The notes under the pieces: model-generated | Databases searched by the model: none | Told to the model about the DNA's origin: nothing | What the model saw: the letters and a program-made list of their open reading frames with translations, nothing else | Origin: Clostridia bacterium | Lineage (GTDB): Bacteria; Bacillota; Clostridia; Oscillospirales; Acutalibacteraceae | Length of the DNA stretch: 64,000 nucleotides | Assembly (NCBI GenBank): GCA_017428525.1 | Contig: JAFRQQ010000004.1 | Span: 62,001 to 126,000, forward strand | Direction of reading: 5' to 3' | Program-made: the position numbers and the translations under genes | Part shown: positions 1 through 9,479 of the stretch, piece by piece | Numbering within the stretch: the first letter of the stretch is position 1 | Layout of the letters: each line of letters opens with the position of its first letter

Positions 1-391
1 GATCGCCTCCCGTTCCCGCGGTACGCCGCGTATCGCCAACCGTCTGCTCAAGCGTGCGCGCGACTATGCGCAGGTTGTCTGCGACGGCGTGCTCACGCGC
101 GAAGCTGCCGGGCTGGCGCTGGATAAAATGGAGATCGACGCGCTCGGGCTGGACGCCATCGACCGGCGTCTGCTGACCACGATGATCCGGAATTACAACG
201 GCGGCCCGGTCGGGCTGGAAACCATTGCGGCCGTGATCGGCGAAGAAGCGATCACGATCGAGGACGTCTATGAGCCGTATCTGATGCAGCTCGGCTTCCT
301 GAGCCGTACCCCGCGCGGGCGCATGGTCTCTCCGGCGGGTTACGCGCATCTGGGCATCCCGATGCCCGGGCAGCAAAGAATGGATGTTTGA
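1..391 (+). CDS. ruvB: Holliday junction branch migration ATPase RuvB (C-terminal part)
   Basis: This is the 3' end of a gene that begins before the window; the frame is open from base 2. The fragment begins with the sensor-2 motif [13 protein letters not shown] and continues through the winged-helix DNA-binding domain of RuvB, ending near GYAHLGIP. RuvB is the hexameric AAA+ motor that works with RuvA to drive branch migration of Holliday junctions. About 129 C-terminal residues are present; the Walker motifs lie outside the window. The next gene starts only 3 bases after the stop, so they are probably cotranscribed. The identification is firm from the conserved C-terminal sequence. Confidence 0.95.
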   Translation, partial: IASRSRGTPRIANRLLKRARDYAQVVCDGVLTREAAGLALDKMEIDALGLDAIDRRLLTTMIRNYNGGPVGLETIAAVIGEEAITIEDVYEPYLMQLGFLSRTPRGRMVSPAGYAHLGIPMPGQQRMDV

Positions 392-394
392 CAC

Positions 395-1264
395 ATGAGA
401 GTGTTTCAGGATTGGAAAGACTATACGCTGATCGACTGCAGCGCCGGCGAGCGGCTGGAGCGCTGGGGTGATCAGGTGCTGATCCGCCCGGATCCGCAGG
501 TGATCTGGCAGACGCCGAAAACCCATCCCCTCTGGCAGAATCCCCACGCGGTCTATCACCGCGCGAACACCGGCGGCGGGCAGTGGGAAGTGCGCATAAA
601 AATGCCCGCGGTCTGGCAGATCGGGCTGGGCGCGCTGCGCTTCAACATCAAAACCATGGGCTTCAAGCATACCGGCCTGTTCCCGGAGCAGGCGGTGAAC
701 TGGGAGATGACCGCGCAGGTGATCCGCAATGCCGGACGTCCGGTCAGGGTGCTGAATCTCTTTGCCTATACCGGCGGCGCGACGGTCGCCGCTCTGCAGG
801 CGGGCGCGCAGGTGACCCATGTGGACGCCTCCAAGGGCATGACCGCCTGGGCGAAGGAAAACGCCGTTGCCAGCGGCGTGGCGGACCGGCCGGTGCGCTG
901 GCTGGTGGATGACTGCATCAAATTCGTGCAGCGCGAGATCCGTCGCGGCAATACCTACGATATCATCATTATGGACCCGCCGTCCTACGGGCGCGGCCCG
1001 GGCGGCGAGGTCTGGAAGCTGGAAAACGAAGTCTTCGGCTTCGTGGAGCTGTGTGCGCAGGTGCTCTCCGACGCGCCGCTGATGGTGCTGATCAATTCCT
1101 ACACCACCGGCCTGTCGCCGAGCGTGATGGAATACATCCTCGGCGAGACCGTGCAGCGTACCCGCGGCGGCGTGACCGAAAGCGATGAGATCGGTCTGCC
1201 GGTCGCTTCCAGGCCCGGACGCGTGCTGCCTTGCGGCGCGAGCGCGATCTGGCGCGCAGAATGA
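395..1264 (+). CDS. Class I SAM-dependent methyltransferase, RlmI-like
   Basis: The 289-residue protein has a Rossmann-type methyltransferase core with the SAM-binding stretch VLNLFAYTGGATVAAL near residue 119 and the catalytic-type motif IIMDPPSYGRG near residue 190. That arrangement matches the RlmI/RlmK-like rRNA cytosine-C5 methyltransferase family, although the N-terminal PUA domain of true RlmI is not obvious and a motif-VI cysteine is not clear. The likely substrate is therefore rRNA, but this is inference. It starts 3 bases after ruvB and precedes the ECF transporter genes. Substrate and position of methylation cannot be read from the sequence. Confidence 0.85.
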   Translation: MRVFQDWKDYTLIDCSAGERLERWGDQVLIRPDPQVIWQTPKTHPLWQNPHAVYHRANTGGGQWEVRIKMPAVWQIGLGALRFNIKTMGFKHTGLFPEQAVNWEMTAQVIRNAGRPVRVLNLFAYTGGATVAALQAGAQVTHVDASKGMTAWAKENAVASGVADRPVRWLVDDCIKFVQREIRRGNTYDIIIMDPPSYGRGPGGEVWKLENEVFGFVELCAQVLSDAPLMVLINSYTTGLSPSVMEYILGETVQRTRGGVTESDEIGLPVASRPGRVLPCGASAIWRAE

Positions 1265-1286
1265 ATCATCAGAGAAAGAGAAACGC

Positions 1287-2135
1287 ATGAACGATACGAT
1301 CATTGAATTTGAAAACGTGACCTTCACCTATGACAGCGAGGAAGGCGAGGCGCCCAAAACGCCCGCGCTGCGCAATGTGACGCTGCGTGTGAAGCGGGGC
1401 GAATTCCTTGCCGTGCTCGGCCACAACGGCTCCGGCAAAAGCACGCTGGCCAAGCTCTGCAACGCCATTTATACGCCGCAGTCCGGCGTCGTGCGCGTCA
1501 ACGGGCTGGTCGGCGACACGGAGGAAAAAGCGGATCAGATCCGCCGCATCGTCGGCATGGTGTTTCAGAATCCGGACAATCAGATCGTCGCCACGATCGT
1601 GGAGGACGACGTTGCCTTCGGGCCGGAAAACCTCGGCGTGGAGCCGCAGGAGATCCGCCGCCGCGTGGACGACGCACTCAGGGCGGTCAACATGTATGAA
1701 TTCCGCCTGCGCGAGCCGCACAAGCTCTCCGGCGGGCAGAAGCAGCGCGTGGCGATCGCCGGCGTGCTGGCCATGCAGACCGACTGCATCGTGCTCGACG
1801 AGCCGACGGCGATGCTGGATCCCAAGGGCCGGGAGGAGGTCATGTCGACCGTCCACCGTCTGAATGAAGAGATGGGCATCACGGTGATCCTTGTGACGCA
1901 TTTCATGGATGAAGCTGTTGACGCGGATCGCGTGGTCGTGATGGACAGCGGCCGCATCGTAATGCAGGGCACGCCTGCGCAGGTCTTTTCGCAGGTGGAT
2001 ACCGTGCGTCGTTACGGACTGGATGTGCCGCAGGCGACGGAGCTTTGCCATGCGCTCGGCATGCCGGGCTGCGTGCTGACCATCGAGGATTGCGTGGCAC
2101 AGATCGCCGCGCGGGCGGGAGGTGACGCCGGATGA
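1287..2135 (+). CDS. ecfA1: Energy-coupling factor transporter ATPase EcfA1
   Basis: This 282-residue ABC ATPase has Walker A GHNGSGKST, the signature LSGGQKQR and Walker B CIVLDEPTAMLD, in the order expected of EcfA1. An ATG at 1287 was chosen because homologous sequence begins at MNDTIIEFENV; an upstream in-frame extension is not conserved and overlaps the previous gene. The stop codon overlaps the ATG of ecfA2. With EcfA2 and EcfT it forms the shared energizing module of group II ECF vitamin and metal transporters, which pairs with separately encoded S components. One such component, RibU, is encoded at about 10 kb. Confidence 0.95.
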   Translation: MNDTIIEFENVTFTYDSEEGEAPKTPALRNVTLRVKRGEFLAVLGHNGSGKSTLAKLCNAIYTPQSGVVRVNGLVGDTEEKADQIRRIVGMVFQNPDNQIVATIVEDDVAFGPENLGVEPQEIRRRVDDALRAVNMYEFRLREPHKLSGGQKQRVAIAGVLAMQTDCIVLDEPTAMLDPKGREEVMSTVHRLNEEMGITVILVTHFMDEAVDADRVVVMDSGRIVMQGTPAQVFSQVDTVRRYGLDVPQATELCHALGMPGCVLTIEDCVAQIAARAGGDAG

Positions 2136-2995
2136 GCTATGCCATTGAGGCGATCGGCCTGACCCATTATTACGCAAAGGGGACGCAGCAGCAGGTGGCC
2201 GCCGTGGATCATGTGGATCTTGCGGTCGAACGCGGCGAGCTGGTCGGCATGATCGGGCACACCGGCTCCGGCAAGAGCACGCTGATCTCCCACTTCAACG
2301 GGCTGCTTAAGCCCTCGGAGGGCAAGGTGCTCGTGGACGGCGTCGATATCTGGCGCGACAAAGAGACCCTGCGGCAGAGCCGGTTCAAGGTCGGCCTGTG
2401 CTTCCAATACCCCGAATATCAGCTGTTTGAAGAAACCGTTTATAAAGATATCGCTTTCGGGCCCGGCAACATGAAGCTGCCGAAGGAGGAGATCGACGCG
2501 CGTGTGCGCCGGGCGGCGGAATTCGTCGGCCTGACGCCGGCGCTGCTGGAGAAATCCCCGTTCGACCTTTCCGGCGGCGAAAAACGCCGGGCGGCGATCG
2601 CGGGCGTGATGTCCATGGAGCCCGAGGTGCTGATCTTTGACGAGCCGGCGGCCGGGCTGGACCCGCGCGGACGGAAGGATCTGATGGCGCTGATCCGCAG
2701 CTACCGCGCCGAAACCGGCAGCACCGTGATCATCGTCTCCCACAGCATGGAGGATATTGCCTCGCTCGCGGACCGCGTGGTCGTGATGAATCAGGCGAAG
2801 ATCGCCATGCAGGGCACGGTGGATGAAGTGTATTCGCAGGGCGACGCGCTGCGGGCCATGGGTCTGAATGTGCCGGATATCACGGAGATTTTCGCCCGTC
2901 TGCACGCGCAGGGTCTTCCGGTCCCGACGAATATCTACACCGTTGCGGACGGCGTGCGCGCGCTGCAGGCGCTCGGGGGGAGGTGGCGCGCATGA
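2132..2995 (+). CDS. ecfA2: Energy-coupling factor transporter ATPase EcfA2
   Basis: The protein is 287 residues with Walker A GHTGSGKST, signature LSGGEKRR and Walker B VLIFDEPAAGLD. It is the second ATPase of the ECF module and would heterodimerize with EcfA1 on the cytoplasmic face. The start ATG overlaps the ecfA1 stop (ATGA) and has GGAGGTG at 2118-2124 as ribosome binding site, so translation is coupled. Its own stop again overlaps the start of ecfT. The A1-A2-T order and overlaps are the standard Firmicutes arrangement. Confidence 0.95.
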   Translation: MSYAIEAIGLTHYYAKGTQQQVAAVDHVDLAVERGELVGMIGHTGSGKSTLISHFNGLLKPSEGKVLVDGVDIWRDKETLRQSRFKVGLCFQYPEYQLFEETVYKDIAFGPGNMKLPKEEIDARVRRAAEFVGLTPALLEKSPFDLSGGEKRRAAIAGVMSMEPEVLIFDEPAAGLDPRGRKDLMALIRSYRAETGSTVIIVSHSMEDIASLADRVVVMNQAKIAMQGTVDEVYSQGDALRAMGLNVPDITEIFARLHAQGLPVPTNIYTVADGVRALQALGGRWRA

Positions 2996-3807
2996 TCGGC
3001 GATATCACGATCGGCCAATACTACGCCGGCGCCTCCGTGCTCCACCGCATGGATCCGCGTGCGAAGCTCGCCGCGACCTTCTGGCTGATCGTCGTCATTT
3101 TCCTTTGCAAGAGCTTCTTCGCGCTCGGGCTGATCACGCTCACGGCGATCGTCGCCGTGCTGCTCAGCCGCGTGCCGCTCAAAATGATTTTCCGCAGTCT
3201 GCGGCCGATCGTCATCATCCTGATCTTTACGGCCGTGCTGAATGTGTTTTACAACAAGGGCGGCGCGACCTATTGGGAATGGTGGAAGATCACCGTGACC
3301 GAAAAAGGCGTCAACACCGCGCTGTTCACCATGGTGCGCATCATCGTGCTGGTGGTCATCAGCTCGCTGCTGACCTACACCACGACGCCCACGATGCTCA
3401 CCGACGGGCTCGAGCGCCTGCTTTCGCCGCTGAAGGTCTTCAAGATCAAGGTGCACACGCTGGCGATGATGATGACGCTCGCTTTGCGCTTTATCCCGAC
3501 GCTGATCGAGGAGATCGAACGCATCATGAATGCGCAGAAGGCGCGCGGCGCCGACCTGGAAACCGGCGGCCTGCTGCAGCGGGCGAAGGCGCTTGTGCCG
3601 ATCTTCATCCCGCTGATGGTGTCGGCTTTCCGCCGCGCCTATGAACTGGCCTTCGCCATGACCTGCCGCTGCTACACCGGCGGCGAGGGGCGCACCCGCA
3701 TGAAGCAGATGAAGCTCGCGGCGCGGGATGTGCTGCTGCTGATCTTCTGCGCGGGGATCACCGCGGGCGTCCTCGTGCTCAATCATTTCTTTACGGCTGT
3801 GATTTAA
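2992..3807 (+). CDS. ecfT: Energy-coupling factor transporter transmembrane protein EcfT
   Basis: A multi-spanning membrane protein of about 271 residues with a C-terminal cytoplasmic coupling region. The ARG coupling motif is seen in KARGADLETGG, followed by a second arginine-rich segment near CRCYTGGEGRTR. EcfT links the S component to the two ATPases. I prefer the ATG at 2992, which has GGGGAGG ending 9 bases upstream, over a GTG at 2983 that would sit directly on that Shine-Dalgarno sequence. It is followed immediately (TAAATG) by truA, a pairing common in Firmicutes. Confidence 0.93.
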   Translation: MIGDITIGQYYAGASVLHRMDPRAKLAATFWLIVVIFLCKSFFALGLITLTAIVAVLLSRVPLKMIFRSLRPIVIILIFTAVLNVFYNKGGATYWEWWKITVTEKGVNTALFTMVRIIVLVVISSLLTYTTTPTMLTDGLERLLSPLKVFKIKVHTLAMMMTLALRFIPTLIEEIERIMNAQKARGADLETGGLLQRAKALVPIFIPLMVSAFRRAYELAFAMTCRCYTGGEGRTRMKQMKLAARDVLLLIFCAGITAGVLVLNHFFTAVI

Positions 3808-4581
3808 ATGAGAAATCTGTTGCTCACGCTTGCTTTTGACGGCACCGCCTACCACGGCTGGCAGGTGCAGGCCAACGCCGTGACCGTGCAGCAGACCGTG
3901 CAGGATGCGGCGGAACGCATCTGCGGGCGGCGCGAGCCGCTGACCGGCTGCTCCCGCACGGACGCCGGCGTGCACGCGAATGAATACTGCTGCACGCTGC
4001 GCACGGAGAGTTCCGTTGACTGCGCGACGCTGGTGCAGGCGCTCAACGCCCTGCTGCCGCGTGACATCGCTGTTTCTGCCTGCCGCGAGGTGCCGCCGGA
4101 TTTTCATCCGCGCTACGACTGCACGGCGAAGGAATACGTCTATCGCATCTGGAACGCGCCGCAAAAGCATCCGTTTCTTTACAAATACGCATATCATTTC
4201 AAATATCCGCTGGACGCCGGGCTGCTGCACGCCGAAGCGCAGGCCTACTGCGGTACGCACGATTTTTCCGCCTTCTGCGCCGCCGGCGGCAGCGTGGAGG
4301 ACCATGTGCGCACGGTGTCGGCCGCCGCTGTGGAGCGGGAGGGCGACCTGGTGCAGTTCCGCGTGTCGGCAGACGGCTTCCTGTATAATATGGTGCGGAT
4401 CATGACCGGCACGCTCCTGGAGATTGCGGGCGGCAAGCTGCCGCCGGGCTGCATTCCGGCCATTCTCGCATCGGGCGAGCGCAGCGCCGCCGGCTTTACC
4501 GCGCCGGCGCACGGCCTGTTTCTGAATCATGTTTCTTATGCCCCGGACGGGTGCGGAGAAGGAGATTATGGCAGAGAATAA
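3808..4581 (+). CDS. truA: tRNA pseudouridine(38-40) synthase TruA
   Basis: This 257-residue protein converts U38-U40 of the tRNA anticodon arm to pseudouridine. The catalytic aspartate is D52 in the motif GCSRTDAGVHA, and the family-typical FDGTAYHGWQ stretch is at residues 10-19. Length is normal for TruA. It directly abuts ecfT (TAAATG) and its end overlaps the start of the next gene, so it is embedded in the same transcription unit. Confidence 0.96.
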   Translation: MRNLLLTLAFDGTAYHGWQVQANAVTVQQTVQDAAERICGRREPLTGCSRTDAGVHANEYCCTLRTESSVDCATLVQALNALLPRDIAVSACREVPPDFHPRYDCTAKEYVYRIWNAPQKHPFLYKYAYHFKYPLDAGLLHAEAQAYCGTHDFSAFCAAGGSVEDHVRTVSAAAVEREGDLVQFRVSADGFLYNMVRIMTGTLLEIAGGKLPPGCIPAILASGERSAAGFTAPAHGLFLNHVSYAPDGCGEGDYGRE

Positions 4582-5737
4582 TAATATTGTCAATCTGAAT
4601 CGGGAGCGGTTCTGGCTCCTGCTGAAAAAAGTGCTTCGGGCGCTGCGCATTCCGCTGATCGTGATCGCCGTGCTCGGTCTGCTGCTGTTCGGCGTGCGGA
4701 TGATGGGCGAGGTGGCGGCCTCCCACCTGAACGATGCGGTGCATGACGTTCGCATGCTGTTCAGCAAAGGCGCCGGCTATCCTTACGCGCTGGAGGCCTA
4801 TCAGACCCGGCACATTGCGATGATCGGCAGTGATCCGCTGGTGCTGACCCGGGAAAGCTGCACGGTGCTCGACGGCTCCGCCGATACGGTGCAGCACACG
4901 CAGCTGCCCTGCGCGGACAGCCGCGCGGTGATCCGGAACGGGCGGGCGCTGATCTACAGCAACACCACCGGCTCGCTGCTGATGCTCTCCCGCAGCCGTC
5001 AGCTGCTCTCGCAGGACGTGCTGTCCGGCGTCGCAACGTCCGCGCTGTCCGCAAACGGATCCTATGCGGTCGTGACGGCAGGGGAGAAGGCGCGCAGCAC
5101 CGTGCGGGTCTATAACCGGCGGCAGGTGCTGCAGTTCCAGTGGGACTGCGCGGAGGAACGCATTTCCTCCGTGGCGCTTTCCGACAACGGAAAACAGCTT
5201 GCCGTGCTGGCCGTCGGCGCGGAGAATGCCGAGATCTATTCCCGCCTGCTGCTGTTCCGCACGGACGGCAACGCGGCGCAGCTCGAGCAGAGATATCCCG
5301 GCACACTGATGCTCAAGGTGATCTTTACGTCGGAAGGCAGACTGATCGCCGTGGGCGACAATCAGACCGTTGCGCTCACGCGCAAGGGCGACAAGACCAC
5401 GATCCTGTCCTATACCGCGGACAGTCTCAACGACATCGAAACGGACGACAGGGGCGACGTGCTGCTCTGCTACGATGCGCTCGGCGGCGCGAAGGCGACG
5501 GTCGTGCGCCTGGACGCAAAGGGCAAAAAGACCTGCGAGATCACCACGGAGTTTGCGCCGTCGGGCTATGCGGTTTCCGGTGCGGGATTTGCGCTCGCGG
5601 ACGGCAGCCGGATCACGGTGTATTCCGCCAAGGGCGCGGAGAAGCGCACGGCGGATGCAGCCGGCGAGGTCACGCAGCTGCTCTCGGCCGGCCGCAGGAT
5701 CTACACGGTGGAAAACGGCGTGATCCGCCGGTATTGA
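4568..5737 (+). CDS. DUF5711 family membrane-anchored protein
   Basis: About 389 residues from the ATG at 4568, which has GGAGAAGGAG just upstream; a longer reading from 4529 is unlikely because it lacks that site. One transmembrane helix (roughly residues 22-42) follows a short cytoplasmic N terminus, and the rest is predicted to be outside the cell. The exported part consists of repeating beta-rich segments (for example LSANGSYAVVTAG, LSDNGKQLAVLAV), suggestive of a beta-propeller. This resembles the DUF5711 family of Clostridia. Its start overlaps truA and it is followed by a CvpA-family gene. No function is known to me. Confidence 0.75.
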   Translation: MAENNNIVNLNRERFWLLLKKVLRALRIPLIVIAVLGLLLFGVRMMGEVAASHLNDAVHDVRMLFSKGAGYPYALEAYQTRHIAMIGSDPLVLTRESCTVLDGSADTVQHTQLPCADSRAVIRNGRALIYSNTTGSLLMLSRSRQLLSQDVLSGVATSALSANGSYAVVTAGEKARSTVRVYNRRQVLQFQWDCAEERISSVALSDNGKQLAVLAVGAENAEIYSRLLLFRTDGNAAQLEQRYPGTLMLKVIFTSEGRLIAVGDNQTVALTRKGDKTTILSYTADSLNDIETDDRGDVLLCYDALGGAKATVVRLDAKGKKTCEITTEFAPSGYAVSGAGFALADGSRITVYSAKGAEKRTADAAGEVTQLLSAGRRIYTVENGVIRRY

Positions 5738-5758
5738 GGAAAGGAGTGTGCAGATCCG

Positions 5759-6433
5759 TTGGTACCCGGCATTTACCTTTTTCTGCTGGCGGTGTTTGCT
5801 GCCAGTATCCTGATCGGCTATTTCCGCGGCTTCGTGAAAACCATTTTGTCGCTGGGCGCGGGCCTGATCTGCGTGCTGATCGCGCGGGAGTATTGCGAGC
5901 CGCTCGCGGCCTGGGCGAATGAGCACTATGTGCACCCGGCGATCGTCAACGCCGTGAGCAACGCGATCCAGTCCCATCTCGACGGCGGCACGCAGGCGGT
6001 CGTTGACGCCATTCCCGCTTCGGTTTCCCATGCGGCCACGCTTGCGGGCGTGTCCGTTCCGGAGCTGGTGCAGGACATTTCCGGCGCTGCGGATGTGCCC
6101 GCGATCGCGGAGCGTCTCACGACGGCCGTGGAGCAGGTGCTGCTCAACGGGCTGCTGCTTGTGGCGGCGTTCGTGGCGCTGTTTCTGGTGCTGCGGCTGG
6201 CTGCGGCGGTTGTGATCGCCGTGATCGACGTCGTGTTCAAGCTGCCGGTGCTCAAAACCGTCAACCGTTCAATCGGCGGCGCGCTCGGCGCGCTCAAGGG
6301 CGTCTTTTGGGTGCTGGTCTGCATCCTCGGCCTTGCCGCGCTCTCGCAGCTGCTGCCGGAAACGGCGCTCGCGCAGGCGTTTGAACAAAGCGGCCTGCAC
6401 GCGGTGTCCGATGTGATCACATCATTGATTTAA
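5759..6433 (+). CDS. CvpA family membrane protein
   Basis: A 224-residue integral membrane protein with a first helix carrying YFRGFVKTILSLGAG, the hallmark of CvpA-like proteins, then a long loop and further helices to residue 180. CvpA is needed for colicin V export and envelope homeostasis in Enterobacteria; its role in Clostridia is unclear. Translation must begin at TTG (5759), because no in-frame ATG lies near AAGGAG at 5741-5746. It lies 21 bases after the DUF5711 gene and is followed by pgsA. Confidence 0.82.
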   Translation: MVPGIYLFLLAVFAASILIGYFRGFVKTILSLGAGLICVLIAREYCEPLAAWANEHYVHPAIVNAVSNAIQSHLDGGTQAVVDAIPASVSHAATLAGVSVPELVQDISGAADVPAIAERLTTAVEQVLLNGLLLVAAFVALFLVLRLAAAVVIAVIDVVFKLPVLKTVNRSIGGALGALKGVFWVLVCILGLAALSQLLPETALAQAFEQSGLHAVSDVITSLI

Positions 6434-6469
6434 CCGTCTTCATTTTCAAGAATACAGGAGGAAAGAATC

Positions 6470-7117
6470 ATGAATTCCAATCTCAAAGATTTATTCAAAG
6501 GGTGCTGGACCGTGCCCAATCTGCTTTCCGCACTGCGCATCGTGATGGTGCCGATTTTTGCGGTGCTGTTTTATCATGAACACTATGCCTGGGCGGTGTT
6601 TGTCCTTGCCCTGTCCGGCCTGAGCGATTTCTTCGACGGCAAGATCGCCCGCAGATTCAATCAGGTCAGCGCGCTGGGCAAGATCCTCGACCCCGTGGCG
6701 GACAAGCTCACGCAGATCACGATCGCCGTCATGTTTTATCTGACCTTCAGAAAGAGCGAGGACTCGCTTGTGAAGGCCTTCAGCTGGGTGTTCCTGATCT
6801 TCCTGATCAAGGAGCTGGTGATGGTGGTCGGCGGCGGCATCATGCTGGCCATCGGCCTGCGTCCGAGCGCCGCGGAGATGCCGGGCAAGGTTGCGACCTT
6901 TGTGTTTTACGTTATTATGATCCTGATTATTGCCTTCGGGCCGGGGATCGGCATTCTGCGCAGCTTCTTCGTGCTGCCGTCCGTCCTGATGCTCATACTC
7001 GTGTGCATCAGCGTGGTGCTCACGCTCGTTGCCTTCTGCAGCTATATGCCCGGCGTCGCGCGCCAGCTGCGTGAAAAGAAGGAAAAGGAGCAGGCGGAAA
7101 CGCAGGAACAGTCGTAA
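6470..7117 (+). CDS. pgsA: CDP-diacylglycerol--glycerol-3-phosphate 3-phosphatidyltransferase
   Basis: PgsA makes phosphatidylglycerol phosphate from CDP-diacylglycerol and glycerol-3-phosphate at the membrane. The complete CDP-alcohol phosphatidyltransferase signature D-G-x2-A-R-x8-G-x3-D-x3-D is present at D56 G57, A60 R61, G70, D74 and D78. The rest of the 215-residue protein is hydrophobic helices with a charged C-terminal tail. A good GGAGG precedes the ATG. Which CDP-alcohol enzyme it is follows from length and similarity, so PgsA is very likely but not proven. Confidence 0.9.
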   Translation: MNSNLKDLFKGCWTVPNLLSALRIVMVPIFAVLFYHEHYAWAVFVLALSGLSDFFDGKIARRFNQVSALGKILDPVADKLTQITIAVMFYLTFRKSEDSLVKAFSWVFLIFLIKELVMVVGGGIMLAIGLRPSAAEMPGKVATFVFYVIMILIIAFGPGIGILRSFFVLPSVLMLILVCISVVLTLVAFCSYMPGVARQLREKKEKEQAETQEQS

Positions 7118-7146
7118 ATTGATTCGATTCGCAGAGAGGAACCGCT

Positions 7147-9435
7147 ATGAAACAAGTTTTATGTGCCAGATGCAAAAAGCGCCCCGCCATGTTTTTCATC
7201 ACCAAGGTCGAGGGCGAAAAAACCACGCAGGAGGGTCTGTGCATCCAGTGCGCGATGGAAATGAACATCGGCCCGGTCAAGCAGATCATGGAGAGCATGG
7301 GCGTATCCGAGGATGAGCTGGAAGAGGTCAGCGAGCAGTTTGCCAGCATGTTCGGCGAGGACGGCGGCTTTGAGCCCGGCGGCGCCGGCACGATGCCCTT
7401 CCTGCAGAATCTCGGCGCGCTCGGCGGCAACGCCGAAAAAGAAGAAACCACCCGCAGCGACAGCAGCGAGCAGAAAAAGAAATGGAGCGGCCGCAAGCAG
7501 AAGCAGGAGCGCGAGCAGAAAAAGCGCAAGTTCCTGGATCAGTACTGCACGGATCTGACCGCCAAGGCGGCGGACGGCAGGATCGACCGCATCATCGGCC
7601 GGGACAATGAAATCTACCGCGCGATCCAGATCCTCTGCCGCCGCACGAAAAACAATCCCTGCCTGATCGGCGAGCCGGGCGTGGGCAAAACGGCGATCGC
7701 CGAGGGCCTGGCGCTCAAAATCGCCGCCGGCGACGTGCCCGCCAAGCTGAAAAACAAGGAGATCCATCTGCTGGATCTGACCGCGCTTGTGGCCGGCACG
7801 CAGTTCCGCGGTCAGTTTGAGAGCCGCATCAAGGGCCTGGTGGAGGAAGTCAAGAGCGAAGGAAACATCATCCTCTTTATTGACGAAGTGCATTCACTCG
7901 TGGGCACCGGCGACGCCGAGGGCTCGATGAACGCCGCGAATATCCTCAAGCCCTCGCTGTCCCGCGGGGAGATCCAGATCATCGGCGCCACCACCTTCAC
8001 GGAGTATCGCAAATACATCGAAAAGGACGCCGCGCTCGAGCGCCGTCTGCAGCCCATCCGCGTGGAGGAGCCCTCCATTGCGCAGACCGTGGAGATGCTC
8101 AAGGGCGTCAAGCAGTATTATGAAGACTATCATCGCGTGCGCATGAGCGACACGCTGATCGAAAAGGCCGTCAATCTCTCCGAGCGCTACATCAACGACC
8201 GTTTCCTGCCGGATAAGGCGATCGACCTGCTGGATGAAGCCTGCACCTGCGCGAATCTGCGCAACAAGAATATCAGCGCGCTGGAAACGGCGCAGCAGAC
8301 GCTGGCAGACTTGCAGGAGAAGGAAGCGGCGCTCATGGAGGCGCAGGAGAAGGACTATGAAGCGATCGCCGAGGTCAAGGCGGAGCTTCTGCAGACGCAA
8401 AAGCAGATCGACGAGCTGGAACCGCTGGCCGCCGACAATCAGGTGCAGGAGGAGGATCTTGCCCGCGTGGTGCAGCTCTGGACGGGCATCCCCGCGAGCA
8501 AGGTGATCGAGAGCGACCTGCGCAAGCTCGGCAAGCTCGAGGAGAACCTGCGCGCCCATCTGATCGGGCAGGACGAGGCGATCAAGCTGGTCAGCGCCGC
8601 GATTCGCCGCGGCCGCGTGCAGATCAGTCCGCGCCGCCGCCCGGCGTCGTTCATCTTCGTCGGTCCCACGGGCGTGGGCAAAACCGAGCTGGTCAAGCTC
8701 CTGGCCAAGGAACTGTTTGAAACCCCGGAAACGCTGATCCGGCTGGATATGAGCGAATTCATGGAGAAGCACTCCGTTTCGCGCATCATCGGCTCGCCGC
8801 CGGGCTACGTCGGCTACGACGAGGCGGGGCAGCTGACCGAAAAGGTGCGCCGCAAGCCCTATTCCGTGGTGCTGTTTGACGAGATCGAAAAGGCGCATCC
8901 GGACGTGATGAACATCCTGCTGCAGATTCTCGACGAGGGCCGCATCACCGACGCGCAGGGCCGCAACGTCAGCTTTGAGAATACGGTCATCATCATGACC
9001 TCCAACGCCGGCAGCAATCGCGGCAGCGGCGCGCTGGGCTTCGCGAAAACGAAGAACGAGGCGTCGAAGGAACGCGCGCTCAAGGCGCTGAGCGAATTCC
9101 TGCGGCCGGAATTCATCGGCCGTGTGGATGAGGTCGTGGTGTTCAACGATCTGAGCCTTGCGGATTATGAGCGCATCGCCGGGCTGATGCTCGAGGAGCT
9201 GGTGGATCCCCTGTCTGACAAGGGAATCACCTTTACATGGGATGCCGCAGCGACTGCGGCGCTCGCGCGGCTGTCTGCGGACGGCGTGCGCGGCGCGCGT
9301 GATCTGCGCAACGTCATCCGCCGCAAGGTGGAGGATGTGATCACGAGCGAGATCGTGGCGCGCGTGGAGCAGCCGCTCACCGCCGTGGCCGTCACCGCCG
9401 AGAGCGACGATGTGCGCTGCACCTTCCTGCCGTAA
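7147..9435 (+). CDS. ClpC-type ATP-dependent protease ATPase with McsA-like zinc finger
   Basis: A 762-residue two-ring AAA+ unfoldase. Residues 1-40 hold a CxxC...CxxC zinc site (C6, C9, C32, C35) like the first finger of McsA, in place of the double Clp-N domain. Walker A motifs GEPGVGKT (about 175) and GPTGVGKT (about 506) flank a coiled middle domain near residues 390-440. A ClpP-docking tripeptide L-G-F sits at about 630-632 within GALGFAK, so it should feed ClpP. Substrate choice by the zinc finger is inference. It is the last gene of the leading + operon; a terminator hairpin follows. Confidence 0.9.
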   Translation: MKQVLCARCKKRPAMFFITKVEGEKTTQEGLCIQCAMEMNIGPVKQIMESMGVSEDELEEVSEQFASMFGEDGGFEPGGAGTMPFLQNLGALGGNAEKEETTRSDSSEQKKKWSGRKQKQEREQKKRKFLDQYCTDLTAKAADGRIDRIIGRDNEIYRAIQILCRRTKNNPCLIGEPGVGKTAIAEGLALKIAAGDVPAKLKNKEIHLLDLTALVAGTQFRGQFESRIKGLVEEVKSEGNIILFIDEVHSLVGTGDAEGSMNAANILKPSLSRGEIQIIGATTFTEYRKYIEKDAALERRLQPIRVEEPSIAQTVEMLKGVKQYYEDYHRVRMSDTLIEKAVNLSERYINDRFLPDKAIDLLDEACTCANLRNKNISALETAQQTLADLQEKEAALMEAQEKDYEAIAEVKAELLQTQKQIDELEPLAADNQVQEEDLARVVQLWTGIPASKVIESDLRKLGKLEENLRAHLIGQDEAIKLVSAAIRRGRVQISPRRRPASFIFVGPTGVGKTELVKLLAKELFETPETLIRLDMSEFMEKHSVSRIIGSPPGYVGYDEAGQLTEKVRRKPYSVVLFDEIEKAHPDVMNILLQILDEGRITDAQGRNVSFENTVIIMTSNAGSNRGSGALGFAKTKNEASKERALKALSEFLRPEFIGRVDEVVVFNDLSLADYERIAGLMLEELVDPLSDKGITFTWDAAATAALARLSADGVRGARDLRNVIRRKVEDVITSEIVARVEQPLTAVAVTAESDDVRCTFLP

Positions 9436-9447
9436 AATAAAGATCGA

Positions 9448-9478
9448 CCCCCGCTGCGCTGATCGCAGCGGGGGCCGT
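9448..9478. terminator. Terminator between convergent clp and DNA glycosylase genes
   Basis: A perfect 11-bp stem, CCCCCGCTGCG paired with CGCAGCGGGGG, with a five-base loop. Read on + it is followed by CCGTTT; read on - it is followed by a looser T-rich tract. It lies between two converging genes and probably serves both. Confidence 0.75.
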
Positions 9479-9479
9479 T

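Noticed and set aside
2935..4767. Long - strand open frames opposite the ecfT/truA region and many other genes
   Set aside because: They are shadows of GC-rich coding sequence; they are arginine/histidine-rich, lack ribosome binding sites and oppose well-identified genes.
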